Shown here piece by piece: positions 45,801-51,380 of a DNA stretch of 64,000 nucleotides (within the stretch, counting starts at the first letter, position 1; every line of letters starts with the position of its first letter). Both the position numbers and the translations under genes were made by a program. Source of the stretch: Burkholderia ubonensis (GTDB lineage: Bacteria; Pseudomonadota; Gammaproteobacteria; Burkholderiales; Burkholderiaceae); the NCBI RefSeq assembly GCF_001718695.1, contig NZ_CP013422.1:1798001-1862000 (forward strand). Direction: 5' to 3'. The notes beneath the pieces are model-generated. The model was given only the letters and a program-made list of their open reading frames with translations, ran no database searches and was not told the DNA's origin.

Positions 45801-46795
45801 CACCGGTGGGCGTCTTCAGCGTCGGCGCGCCGGGCGCGGAACGCCAGATCACGAACGTCGCCGCAGGCCGCGTCTCGGCCACCAGCACGGACGCGATCAA
45901 CGGCAGCCAGCTCAACGCGACGAACCAGGCCGTCAACAGCCTGTCGACGTCGACGGCGTCGAACATCTCGTCGCTGTCGACCGGGATCGGCTCGCTGTCC
46001 ACCGGCCTGAGCTCGACCAACAGCACCCTCACGTCGCTGTCCACGTCGACCTCGACCGCCATCAGCTCGCTGTCGACCGGCCTGAGCTCGACCAACAGCA
46101 ACCTCACGTCGCTGTCCACGTCGACCTCGACCGGCATCGGCTCGCTGTCGACGGGCCTCAGCTCGACGAACAGCACGGTGGCGTCGCTGTCGACCGGCGT
46201 GACGACCATCAACAACACGCTGAACCAGCTGTCGACGACGCTGAACAACAACCAGACGCGCACGGCGAACAACAACGGCGTCGCGGCCGACATGAACGGC
46301 ACCGGCACCGACCGTCCGACCGTCACCGCCGGCTCGAACTCGGTGGCGATCGGCGCGAATTCGACCGACGGCGGCCGCTCGAACGTGGTGTCGGTCGGCA
46401 ACGACACGCAGCAGCGCCAGATCGTCAACGTCGCGCCGGGCACGCAAGGCACCGATGCGGTCAACGTCAACCAGCTCAACGCGGTGTCGTCGACGATGTC
46501 GACGGCGCTGTCGGGCCAGCAGGCGCAGATCAACAACCTCGGCTCGCAACTGCAGCAAACCGACCAGATGGCGAAGCAGGGTATCGCGGCCGTCGGCGCG
46601 ATGGCGTCGATCCCGCAGCTCGACCGCGACGCCAACTTCGGGATGGGTGTCGGCGCATCGACGTTCCTCGGCCAGAAGGCGATGGCGGTCAACATGCAGG
46701 CGCGGATCACCGAGAACCTGAAGGCGTCGATCAACGGCGGCTTCAGCGGCAGCCAGCGCGTGATCGGCGCCGGCATGCTGTATCAGTGGAAATAA
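36812..46795 (+). CDS. Giant trimeric autotransporter adhesin (YadA/Hia type)
   Basis: A 3327-residue surface adhesin. The N-terminus (MNRTYRSIWNESLGAWVAAS) is the extended signal peptide region of type V secretion, with cleavage likely after AHA at 55. A YadA-type head of short repeats (SIAIGANATASG) fills about 60-250. A neck motif (RIQNVAAG and DAVNGSQL) leads into stalk 1. A second small head and neck (about 1013-1175) separates it from the much longer stalk 2. A third head (about 2800-3035) and a short stalk 3 follow. The last 80 residues (GIAAVGAMASIPQLDRD to GAGMLYQWK) are the trimeric beta-barrel anchor. The stalks consist largely of Ser, Thr, Gly and Leu. The protein forms a long trimeric fibre on the outer membrane for binding host cells or surfaces or for self-aggregation. 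GGAGG precedes the ATG. Confidence 0.95.
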   Translation: MNRTYRSIWNESLGAWVAASELDSARGKPNKSAVAKAVAAVALVAGATVGNVAHAQYSAGGFGGSVVASGSQAIAIGGNAGSTTTASGATSIAIGANATASGNYSQAFGQRSVATGSSSIGIGSGSTALNTGATAVGNDTTASGISSVALGGGNSSGTGGAVAAGTNAIAIGRFSNVDAAATSGVAIGANSVVTSAGTDATALGSAATAAASGATALGNGATANVAGSVALGKNAVTTSTSGTTTAGTGAVGSATVGTQTFTGFAGTSSAAGVVSIGSPGAERRIQNVAAGLVTSGSTDAVNGSQLYSVASTTTSSISSLSTSTSTGLSTVGSSITSLSTSTSTGISSLSTGLSSTNSSVTSLSTSTSTGISSLSTGLSSTNSSVTSLSSSTSTGLSSANSAITSLSTSTSTGISSLSTGLSSTNSSVVSLSTSTSTGISSLSTGLSSTNSSVTSLSSSTSTGLSSATSSITSLSTSASTGLSSATSSISSLSTSTSTGISSLSTGLSSTNSSVASLSTSTSTGLSSANSSITSLSTSTSTGISSLSTGLSSTNSSVVSLSTSTSTGISSLSTGLSSTNSSVTSLSSSTSTGLSSATSSITSLSTSTSTGINSLSTGLSSTNSSVTSLSSSTSTGLSSANSSIASLSTSTSTGINSLSTGLSSTNSSVTSLSSSTSTGLSSATSSITSLSTSTSTGISSLSTGLSSTNSSVASLSTSTSTGLSSATSSVTSLSTSTSTGISSLSTGLSSTDSSVASLSTSTSTGLSSATSSISSLSTSASTGISSLSTGLSSTDSSVASLSTSTSTGLSSATSSIGSLSTSTSTGISSLSTGLSSTNSSVASLSTSTSTGLSSANSSIASLSTSTSTGISSLSTGLSSTNSSVTSLSTSTSTGLSSANSSIASLSTSTSTGISSLSTGLSSTDSSVASLSTSTSTGLSSATSSITSLSTSTSTGISSLSTGLSSTNSTVTSLSTSASTGISSANSSIASLSTSTSTGISSLSTGLSTVTTKTDNLGNSTAAALGGGATYNPATGAVSAPSYTTYNANGTTSTANSVGSAIDSINSQGIKYFHANSTAADSQALGTDSVAIGPNAIANNAGDVALGSGSVTAAPNPTSTGTVGGVTATFAGGNPSSVVSVGNASTGTTRQITNVAAGQITANSTDAINGSQLFATNSIVDSLSTTVSSSSSAISSLSTGITSLSTGLSSTDSSVASLSTSTSTGLSSATSSISSLSTGLSSTNSSVASLSTSTSTGISSANSSIASLSTSTSTGIGSLSTGLSSTDSSVASLSTSTSTGLSSATSSINSLSTGLSSTDSSVASLSTSTSTGLSSANSAISSLSTSTSTGINSLSTGLSSTDSTVASLSTSTSTGLSSATSSISSLSTSTSTGINSLSTGLSSTDSSVASLSTSTSTGLSSANSSITSLSTSTSTGINSLSTGLSSTDSSVASLSTSTSTGLSSATSSISSLSTSTSTGINSLSTGLSSTDSSVASLSTSTSTGLSSATSSISSLSTSTSTGISSLSTGLSSTDSTVASLSTSTSTGLSSATSSISSLSTSTSTGISSLSTGLSSTDSSVASLSTSTSTGLSSATSSISSLSTSTSTGINSLSTGLSSTDSSVASLSTSTSTGLSSATSSISSLSTGLSSTDSSVASLSTSTSTGLSSATSSISSLSTSTSTGINSLSTGLSSTNSSVASLSTSTSTGLSSANSSITSLSTSTSTGINSLSTGLSSTDSSVASLSTSTSTGLSSANSSIASLSTSTSTGISSLSTGLSSTDSSVASLSTSTSTGLSSATSSIASLSTSTSTGISSLSTGLSSTDSSVASLSTSTSTGLSTATSSITSLSTSTSTGINSLSTGLSSTDSSVASLSTSTSTGLSSATSSIASLSTSTSTGINSLSTGLSSTDSSVASLSTSTSTGLSTANSSIASLSTSTSTGISSLSTGLSSTDSSVASLSTSTSTGISSANSSIASLSTSTSTGISSLSTGLSSTDSSVASLSTSTSTGLSSATSSITSLSTSTSTGINSLSTGLSSTDSSVASLSTSTSTGLSSANSSITSLSTSTSTGISSLSTGLSSTDSSVASLSTSTSTGLSSANSSISSLSTSTSTGISSLSTGLSSTDSSVASLSTSTSTGLSSATSSIASLSTSTSTGISSLSTGLSSTDSSVASLSTSTSTGLSTATSSIASLSTSTSTGISSLSTGLSSTDSSVASLSTSTSTGLSSANSSIASLSTSTSTGINSLSTGLSSTDSSLTSLSTSTSTGLSSATSSISSLSTSTSTGISSLSTGLSSTSSSISSLSTSTSTGISSLSTGLSSTDSSVASLSTSTSTGLSSATSSISSLSTGLSSTDSSVASLSTSTSTGLSSATSSIASLSTSTSTGISSLSTGLSSTDSSVTSLSTSTSTGISSATSSIASLSTSTSTGISSLSTGLSSTDSSVASLSTSTSTGLSSATSSISSLSTSTSTGINSLSTGLSSTDSSVASLSTSTSTGISTATSSIASLSTSTSTGINSLSTGLSSTDSSVASLSTSTSTGLSTATSSISSLSTSTSTGISSLSTGLSSTDSSVASLSTSTSTGLSSATSSITSLSTSTSTGISSLSTGLSTTDSTVTSLSTSTSTGLSSAASSITSLSTSTSTGISSLSTGLSSTDSSVTSLSTSTSTGLSSATSSISSLSTSTSTGISSLSTGLSSTNSSVASLSTSTSTGLSSATSSITSLSTSTSTGIGSLSTGLSSTNSTVASLSTSTSTGLSSLSTGLSTTDSTVASLSTSTSTGLSSATSSITSLSTSTSTAIEAAKTHYYSVNDNGTQQGNYANDGATGVNALAAGVNASAAGASSVAVGDGSNASSNGAVAIGQNASATGGKAVSIGSGNTASGDGAVAIGDPSVATGTGAVAMGANDTATGTGAVALGNANTATGNGALALGSNAVASATGAQAYGSAAAATATDALAFGTNAQANVANSIAMGANSTTSNAVAVSSMTVGGVTYAVSGIAPVGVFSVGAPGAERQITNVAAGRVSATSTDAINGSQLNATNQAVNSLSTSTASNISSLSTGIGSLSTGLSSTNSTLTSLSTSTSTAISSLSTGLSSTNSNLTSLSTSTSTGIGSLSTGLSSTNSTVASLSTGVTTINNTLNQLSTTLNNNQTRTANNNGVAADMNGTGTDRPTVTAGSNSVAIGANSTDGGRSNVVSVGNDTQQRQIVNVAPGTQGTDAVNVNQLNAVSSTMSTALSGQQAQINNLGSQLQQTDQMAKQGIAAVGAMASIPQLDRDANFGMGVGASTFLGQKAMAVNMQARITENLKASINGGFSGSQRVIGAGMLYQWK
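37741..39830 (+). repeat. Adhesin stalk 1: Ser/Thr-rich coiled-coil repeats
   Basis: About 16 units, most of them 43 residues (129 nt) made of an 18-residue piece (SLSTSTSTGLSSATSSIS) and a 25-residue piece (SLSTSTSTGISSLSTGLS plus SSTNSSV). In this stalk the 25-residue piece mostly carries Asn (SSTNSSV). Codons differ between units although residues are nearly constant. Confidence 0.95.
40345..45199 (+). repeat. Adhesin stalk 2: Ser/Thr-rich coiled-coil repeats
   Basis: Roughly 37 units of the same 43-residue plan. Here the 25-residue piece mostly carries Asp (SSTDSSV). A few units lack a piece (for example SISSLSTGLSSTDSSV joined directly), which shows loss of 18- or 25-residue blocks. The near-identical DNA is a substrate for recombination and slippage and is a risk for misassembly. 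Confidence 0.95.
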
Positions 46796-46806
46796 CCCGT
46801 CGCGCA

Positions 46807-46851
46807 GCACGCCGCCCGTCCGGCCCACCGGCCGGGCGGCGGGCGGCGTGC
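46807..46851 (+). terminator. Large GC hairpin after the adhesin gene
   Basis: GCACGCCGCCCG (46807-46818) pairs perfectly with CGGGCGGCGTGC (46840-46851). An inner CCGGCC/GGCCGG stem sits inside. There is no T-run, so it may attenuate rather than stop transcription into the ompA-like gene 39 bases later. Confidence 0.5.
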
Positions 46852-46889
46852 CGCGCGCTTCAGTCAACTCCAGTTTTGAGGACGTAACC

Positions 46890-47561
46890 GTGAACAAACT
46901 CACTTTCGCGCTCGCGCTCTCCGCGATAACCCTCGCCGCCTGCTCCAGCGCGTCCGGCCCGACGTTCAGCGCATCCGAGCTGCAGCCGCGCGACGGCGTG
47001 CGCACTTACCAGGTCGACTGCCACGGCGTGCTGTCGGGCCCGCAGACCTGCATGAACGCCGCGCGCAAGATCTGCGGCGAGCAGCCGGTGCGCGTCGCCG
47101 ATTCGGCGCATGCACTGCGCGACCATGCCGACCCGGCCACGCTGGTGTTCCAGTGCGGCGCCGCACCGGCCGAAACGGCCGCGCCCGTGCCGACACCGGC
47201 GCCCGCGCCCGCGGCGGTCGAACATGTGAATCTCGCGGGCGACGCGCTGTTCGCCACCGGGCTGGCGACGCTCACGCCGACCGCCCGCGCGTCGCTCGAC
47301 AAGCTGCTGAGCGAACGCGAAGACCGCACGTACACCGAAGTGACGGTCACCGGCTATACCGACTCGGCCGGCAGCGACGCGTCCAATCTCGCGCTGTCGA
47401 AGCGCCGTGCGGACGTCGTCGCGCGCTACCTGCACGCGCACGGGCTGAAAGCTCTTACGATGACGGTCGCCGGCCGCGGCAGCGCCGATCCGGTCGGGTC
47501 GAACGCGACGGCCGAAGGCCGTGCGGCGAACCGCCGCGTCGAGATCTCGCTGAAGCGCTGA
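46890..47561 (+). CDS. OmpA-family outer-membrane lipoprotein
   Basis: A 223-residue lipoprotein starting with GTG (GAGG eight bases upstream). The signal peptide ends in the lipobox LAAC near residue 17. A Pro/Ala-rich linker around residue 110 joins to a C-terminal OmpA-like peptidoglycan-binding domain (TEVTVTGYTDSAGSDASNLA, SKRRADVVARYL, and AANRRVEIS). It lies 94 bases after the adhesin gene and may anchor the outer membrane to peptidoglycan near the adhesin or help its assembly. OmpA-like lipoprotein genes commonly accompany trimeric autotransporter genes in Burkholderia as far as I recall. Confidence 0.87.
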   Translation: MNKLTFALALSAITLAACSSASGPTFSASELQPRDGVRTYQVDCHGVLSGPQTCMNAARKICGEQPVRVADSAHALRDHADPATLVFQCGAAPAETAAPVPTPAPAPAAVEHVNLAGDALFATGLATLTPTARASLDKLLSEREDRTYTEVTVTGYTDSAGSDASNLALSKRRADVVARYLHAHGLKALTMTVAGRGSADPVGSNATAEGRAANRRVEISLKR

Positions 47562-47871
47562 CGCGCCGAACAGCGGCCCCGGCGCCGACCCTCCGCTATG
47601 TCAAACATCGTCATGGCCCTCCACAAACCGGCGATTTCCGTGCCACAATCGCCGCAGACTGTCGCCGGAACTTTCCGCCCGCGTCGCGCGCCGTGCCAGC
47701 TTCGCGCGACGACACACCGGAATCCGGCGGCCGCCTCGCGATCCGCGCCGCCCGATCCGTCGTCAGCGCGCGCCGACGCGAACGCAACCACGACAATCCA
47801 CGGCGCGCCGTCCGCAGGCCAGTCGCTCGACACCAGCGCCTGACGCGCGACGCCGCAGAGGAAACCAACCG
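47562..47871. other. Intergenic region between the OmpA-like gene and the DUF2827 cluster
   Basis: A short open frame (47598-47843) has composition unlike a protein and no ribosome binding site. No promoter or hairpin could be called with confidence, so whether the downstream cluster shares a transcript with the adhesin is open. Confidence 0.4.
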
Positions 47872-49017
47872 GTGACGTACATCGATCAAGCCGCGTCAGG
47901 CGGCACTCGCAGAGAACGCCCGGCCGTCGGCATCTCGCTGTTCGCGCGAGACGGCCAGGCGATCTGGGAAAACGGCATCCACCAGAACATCGCGTACCTC
48001 GCGATGATGCTGAAGCGCTCCGACCGCGTCGGCCCCGTCTACTTCCTGAACGGCGGCGACGCACGCGCGCTGCCCGCCGGGCTCGACCTCGACGGCCTCG
48101 ACGTGCCGCTCGTGCAGCCGAACGACGTCACGCACGCACTCGACGTCGTGATCGAGATGGGCGCGCAACTGCCGGTCGAATGGCTCAAGCACATGAAGGC
48201 GCTCGGCAAGAAGCGCATCGCGTGCTTCGTCGGCCATACCTACAGCGGCCTCGCCGAAACGCCGATCTTCGAGAAGCCGTCCGGGCACATCTTCAACGGC
48301 GCGCCGTTCGACGAAGTGTGGGTGCTGGAGAAATCGAAGACGATCGACGTGCCGCTGCTGCGCACGCTCACGCGCGCGCCGGTCCATACGATTCCGCACA
48401 TCTGGTCGCCGTACTTCCTCGACCGGCGCATTGCCGCGCTCGCGGGCGAAGGCGCGACGTTCGGCTACCAGCCGGGCCGCGCGGCCTGGCGGCTCGCGAC
48501 GCTCGAGCCGAACATCTCGGTCGTGAAGACCTGCCATATCCCGATGCTCGCGTGCGAGGAGCTCTATCGCGCGCGCCCGGAAGCGGTCGAGCTCCTGTTC
48601 GTCGTCAATTCGATGCACCTGAAGGAGCACCCGACCTTCCTGCACTTCGCGAACAGTCTCGACCTCGTCCGCCAGCACAAGGCGACCTTCGAGCCGCGCA
48701 TCGACCTGCCCGGCTTCATGGCGCGCCACGCGGACGCGGTCGTCTCCCATCACTGGGAAAACCCGCAGAACTATCTGTACTACGACGTGCTGTACGGCGG
48801 CTATCCGCTGATCCACAACTCGACGCTGCTCGGCGACGCCGGCTACTACTACCCGGATTTCGATGCGGCGACGGGCGGCCGCGCGCTGCTCGACGCATGG
48901 CAGCATCACGACACGCGGCTCGATGACTACCGCGCGAAGGCCGACCGGCTGCTGAAGTCGGTCTCGATCGACAACCCCGCGAACCTCGACGCGTTCGTCG
49001 CGCGTCTGGTCGCCTGA
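47872..49017 (+). CDS. DUF2827 protein, glycosyltransferase-like (paralogue A)
   Basis: A 381-residue cytoplasmic protein of the DUF2827 family, starting with GTG. Motifs shared by all four paralogues in this window are WENGIHQN near the N-terminus, LEPNISVVKT in the middle, and VVSHHWENPQNYLYYD with YPLIHNSTLLGDAGYYYPDF towards the end. The two-half layout and the late Glu/Asn-rich segment resemble GT-B glycosyltransferases, though the family's activity is not established. It is first of four tightly spaced genes after the giant adhesin. Confidence 0.8.
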   Translation: MTYIDQAASGGTRRERPAVGISLFARDGQAIWENGIHQNIAYLAMMLKRSDRVGPVYFLNGGDARALPAGLDLDGLDVPLVQPNDVTHALDVVIEMGAQLPVEWLKHMKALGKKRIACFVGHTYSGLAETPIFEKPSGHIFNGAPFDEVWVLEKSKTIDVPLLRTLTRAPVHTIPHIWSPYFLDRRIAALAGEGATFGYQPGRAAWRLATLEPNISVVKTCHIPMLACEELYRARPEAVELLFVVNSMHLKEHPTFLHFANSLDLVRQHKATFEPRIDLPGFMARHADAVVSHHWENPQNYLYYDVLYGGYPLIHNSTLLGDAGYYYPDFDAATGGRALLDAWQHHDTRLDDYRAKADRLLKSVSIDNPANLDAFVARLVA

Positions 49018-49031
49018 ACCGGAGCACACGC

Positions 49032-50186
49032 ATGTCGGACTCCAATGCCCGTCAAGCGCCCGGCGAGGGCAAGCGTCTCGTCGTCGGCGTGTCGCTGTTC
49101 GTGCGCGGCGCCGGCCAGTCGCTGTGGGAAAACGGCATCTTCCAGAACTGCCTGCTGCTGATCCTGCTGCTGCGGCAGTCGCCGCTCGTCGCGGAAGCCG
49201 TGATGGTGAACGGCGGCGAACAGGTCGCCGATCCGCAGATGATGCTCGGCGAATGGAACGTGCCGCTCCTGTCGATGGACGAGGCGATGCAGCGCTGCGA
49301 CGTGCTGATCGAGATGAGCGCGCAGTTCAACGCCGATTACCTGCGCGCGTTCCGCGAGCGCGGCGGCAAGGTGGTGACGATGCGGGTCGGCAACGACTAC
49401 GTGATCGACATCGAGCGCGCGATGTTCAACAAGCCGTCGGGCTTCCTGTTCTCCGGCGCACCGTACGACAGCGTGTGGACGATTCCCGAATTCGAGCGTT
49501 CGTGCCTGCATTACTACCAGACGGGCCTGCGCGCGCCGGTGACGATCGTCCCGCACATCTGGCATCCGCTGCTGTTCGACAAGGCGCGCGCGACACTCGG
49601 GCCCGGCCTCTCGTTCGGCTACCAGCCCGGCAAGCCACGCTGGCGCGTGACGATGTTCGAGCCGAACATCTGCATGGTGAAGACGAGCATCATCCCGATG
49701 CTCGTGACCGAGGAAGCGTATCGCGCGAAGCCGGATTTCCTGGAGATCGTGCGCGTGTGCAACACGCTGCACCTGAAGGACCACACGACGTTCGTCCACT
49801 TCGCGAAGCGCCTCGACATCGTCGATCACGGCCTCACGACGTTCGAGAGCCGCTATGCGGTGTACGAGTTCATGGCGGCGTTCGGCGACGCGGTGGTGTC
49901 GCACACGTGGGAGAACGCGCAGAACTATCTGTATTACGAACTGCTGTACGGCGACTATCCGCTGATCCACAACTCGCCGTTCCTCGGCGACGCCGGGTAT
50001 TTCTATCCTGACTTCGACTGCCAGGCCGGCGGCCGCGCGCTGCTGCAGGCGTTCGCGGAGCACGACGCGAACCTCGACACGTACCGCGAGCGCTCGAAGC
50101 GCGTACTCGATTCGGTCAGCATCTACAACCCGGACAACGTCGCCGCGTATACGGACGCGATCGCGTCGCTCTATCGCGACGCCTGA
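49032..50186 (+). CDS. DUF2827 protein, glycosyltransferase-like (paralogue B)
   Basis: A 384-residue paralogue with the same motifs: WENGIFQN, FEPNICMVKT, VVSHTWENAQNYLYYE and YPLIHNSPFLGDAGYFYPDF. GGAG lies before the ATG, which is only 14 bases after paralogue A, so they are one operon. A and B diverge mainly in the first half, where an acceptor or donor could be recognised. The family function is unknown. A transferase role is inferred from fold pattern and context. Confidence 0.8.
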   Translation: MSDSNARQAPGEGKRLVVGVSLFVRGAGQSLWENGIFQNCLLLILLLRQSPLVAEAVMVNGGEQVADPQMMLGEWNVPLLSMDEAMQRCDVLIEMSAQFNADYLRAFRERGGKVVTMRVGNDYVIDIERAMFNKPSGFLFSGAPYDSVWTIPEFERSCLHYYQTGLRAPVTIVPHIWHPLLFDKARATLGPGLSFGYQPGKPRWRVTMFEPNICMVKTSIIPMLVTEEAYRAKPDFLEIVRVCNTLHLKDHTTFVHFAKRLDIVDHGLTTFESRYAVYEFMAAFGDAVVSHTWENAQNYLYYELLYGDYPLIHNSPFLGDAGYFYPDFDCQAGGRALLQAFAEHDANLDTYRERSKRVLDSVSIYNPDNVAAYTDAIASLYRDA

Positions 50187-50209
50187 CTCACCGCGGACGG
50201 AGAGCCGAC

Positions 50210-51346
50210 ATGAAGATCAACGTTGCGATAACGATCAACGTGCAGCGCGACGCGGCGCAATCGATCTGGTACAACGGCGCGAACCAGCACTGCGTGTACC
50301 TGGCCATGCTGCTGAAGCAGTCGCCGCTCGTCGGCAACGTCTGGCTCGCGCACGACGACGGCATCGCCGACTATCCGGAAGCGCTGATGATGGACGAATT
50401 CCGCGACGCGCTGCGGCCGCTGTCGGCAATCGTCCACCAGACCGACCTGCTGATCGAGATGAACGCGTTCATTCATCCGAGCCATGCGGACGCGGTCCGG
50501 CAGCGCGGCGGCAAGTGCGTGTCTTACCGTTTCGGCAACGACTACGTGATCGCGGTCGAAACGATCAACTTCGGGAAGAACGACTGGCGGCCCAACCCGC
50601 ATCGCGTGCAGTTCGACGAGATCTGGACCAACCCGCAGCATGCGCACACCTGCGCGGCCTATTTCCAGGCGGTCTACCGCGCGCCCGTGTTCGTGCTGCC
50701 GCACATCTGGTCGCCGTACTTCATCGAGCGCAGCCTCGACGCCGATCCCGAGCTGAAGGCGCGTTTCGGCTACCGGAACCACGGGCTTGCGAAGCGCATC
50801 GCGTTCTTCGAGCCGAACCTCAACGTCGTCAAGAGCGCCGTCGTGCCGATGCTCGCGGCGAACGCGTGCTACGTCGCGCATCCGGAGCTGGTCGAGCACG
50901 TCTACATGACCAATACGTTCGACAAGAAGGAAAACGTCGCCTTCAAGCATCTCGCGCTCGGGCTGGAAATGGTCCAGGACGGCAAGGCAACCGCTGACGT
51001 GCGCGCGCCGTTCGTCGCATGGGCCGCACACCACACCGACATCGTCGTGTCGCACCATTGGGAAAACGGCCTGAACTACCTGCTCTACGACGCGCTGTAC
51101 GGCAACTACCCGCTGGTGCACAACTCGCCGTTCCTGCGCGACGTCGGCTACTACTACGCGGACTTCGACATCTTCGACGCGGCGCGGGCGATCGCCACCG
51201 CCGCGCAGACCCACGATGCGCGGCTCGACGACTACGCGGCGGCGGCACGCCGCTGCCTGCAACAGGTCGATACGCTCGCCGAGCACAACGTGCGTACGTA
51301 TTCGGAGCAGATCCAGCGCCTGTTCGGCGGCCGTACGCCGGGCTGA
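50210..51346 (+). CDS. DUF2827 protein, glycosyltransferase-like (paralogue C)
   Basis: A 378-residue paralogue with WYNGANQH, FEPNLNVVKS, VVSHHWENGLNYLLYD and YPLVHNSPFLRDVGYYYADF. It is the most divergent of the three in tandem: Asn and His replace some of the N-terminal positions. GGAGA precedes the ATG 23 bases after paralogue B. It is probably translated in the same operon and belongs to the same pathway. Confidence 0.8.
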   Translation: MKINVAITINVQRDAAQSIWYNGANQHCVYLAMLLKQSPLVGNVWLAHDDGIADYPEALMMDEFRDALRPLSAIVHQTDLLIEMNAFIHPSHADAVRQRGGKCVSYRFGNDYVIAVETINFGKNDWRPNPHRVQFDEIWTNPQHAHTCAAYFQAVYRAPVFVLPHIWSPYFIERSLDADPELKARFGYRNHGLAKRIAFFEPNLNVVKSAVVPMLAANACYVAHPELVEHVYMTNTFDKKENVAFKHLALGLEMVQDGKATADVRAPFVAWAAHHTDIVVSHHWENGLNYLLYDALYGNYPLVHNSPFLRDVGYYYADFDIFDAARAIATAAQTHDARLDDYAAAARRCLQQVDTLAEHNVRTYSEQIQRLFGGRTPG

Positions 51347-51380
51347 CGGCCTTCCCCACATCCCACCCATCCGCGCGCCG

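Noticed and set aside
47598..47843. An 81-codon + strand frame between the OmpA-like gene and the first DUF2827 gene
   Set aside because: It has low-complexity composition and no ribosome binding site, and it does not resemble a protein.
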